Source of the DNA: an uncultured Porphyromonadaceae bacterium
GTDB lineage: Bacteria; Bacteroidota; Bacteroidia; Bacteroidales; Muribaculaceae
Length of the DNA: 5,771 nucleotides
Assembly (NCBI GenBank): GCA_947174735.1
Contig: CAMWKC010000150.1
Coordinates: 1-5,771 of the forward strand
Reading direction: 5' to 3'
How positions within the stretch are numbered: position 1 is the first letter of the stretch; each line of letters starts with the position of its first letter. Of this stretch, positions 5,712 through 5,771 are shown in pieces. Made by a program: the position numbers and the translations under genes. The notes beneath the pieces were generated by a model, which did no database searches, was not told where the DNA came from, and worked only from the letters and a program-made list of their open reading frames with translations.

Positions 5712-5771
5712 AGCGGTAAACGGGGCTCGAACCCGCGACCCTCAGCTTGGGAAGCTGATGCTCTACCAACT
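5712..5771 (-). tRNA. tRNA-Gly (anticodon CCC), 5' end beyond the window
   Basis: Sixty bases of a 73-base tRNA are present, from A14 of the D-loop to discriminator U73. The D-loop has AGTTGGTA, the anticodon stem is TCAGC/GCTGA around TTCCCAA (anticodon CCC, reading GGG), and the variable loop is GGGTC. The T-arm is GCGGG-TTCGAGC-CCCGT with one G-U pair, and the 3' acceptor strand is TTACCGC. U73 is usual for bacterial tRNA-Gly. CCA is not encoded (CTC follows), so it must be added by nucleotidyltransferase. The first 13 bases, including the 5' acceptor strand, are outside the window. Confidence 0.95.

Noticed and set aside
5578..5769. 63-codon minus-strand frame through the tRNA region
   Set aside because: Its first part is read from the tRNA-Gly itself and its last part from a wrong frame of the PH protein gene. 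This is a common false gene across tRNAs.
5671..5771. tRNA-linked integration site
   Set aside because: tRNA 3' ends are frequent attachment sites, but no repeat of the tRNA 3' end and no integrase gene is present. The 10-bp repeat nearby does not come from the tRNA.
1..5771. CRISPR array, insertion sequence, phage or toxin-antitoxin system
   Set aside because: No spaced repeats, transposase, terminal inverted repeats, phage genes or paired small genes were seen.

Overview
The window looks like chromosomal DNA from a Bacteroidota (Bacteroidales) bacterium, possibly a Muribaculaceae- or Prevotella-like gut organism; the family-level guess is inference. Evidence for Bacteroidota: a good match to the phylum's -33/-7 promoter (TTTG ... 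TAnnTTTG) upstream of the first gene, little Shine-Dalgarno signal at two of the three starts, a C-terminal region resembling a type IX secretion (Por) sorting domain on a subtilase, and a tRNA gene without an encoded CCA.

Layout. Positions 1-343 hold no gene I can support. They contain an inverted repeat, a candidate promoter at 105-134, and a roughly 200-nt leader with a two-part hairpin (219-253) and a 14-bp perfect palindrome (278-291). Positions 344-2710 (+) encode a 788-residue biotin-dependent carboxyltransferase of the oxaloacetate decarboxylase alpha / pyruvate carboxylase subunit B type. It carries two biotinyl domains in tandem, each with an intact EAMKMEN biotinylation motif, plus a 99-residue tail after the second. 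Positions 2724-2790 form a perfect 30-bp stem-loop, probably a bidirectional terminator between convergent genes; a smaller hairpin at 2808-2830 may terminate the minus-strand genes.

Positions 5606 to 2848 (-) are a two-gene unit. A two-helix membrane protein with a bacterial PH-like domain comes first and overlaps by 4 nt (ATGA) a secreted S8 (subtilisin-like) peptidase with complete catalytic residues, a large insertion and a T9SS-type C-terminus. At the right edge, also on the minus strand, is a tRNA-Gly(CCC) cut by the window end, followed by its own intrinsic terminator (5648-5676).

How they work together. The carboxyltransferase stands alone: no biotin carboxylase, no sodium-pump beta/gamma subunit and no biotin ligase is in the window, so partners must be encoded elsewhere. 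The PH protein and peptidase are probably co-translated and may act together at the envelope, but nothing in the sequence shows what they do. There is no insertion sequence, CRISPR array, integrase or phage gene. The most unusual feature is the duplicated biotinyl domain with its C-terminal extension.
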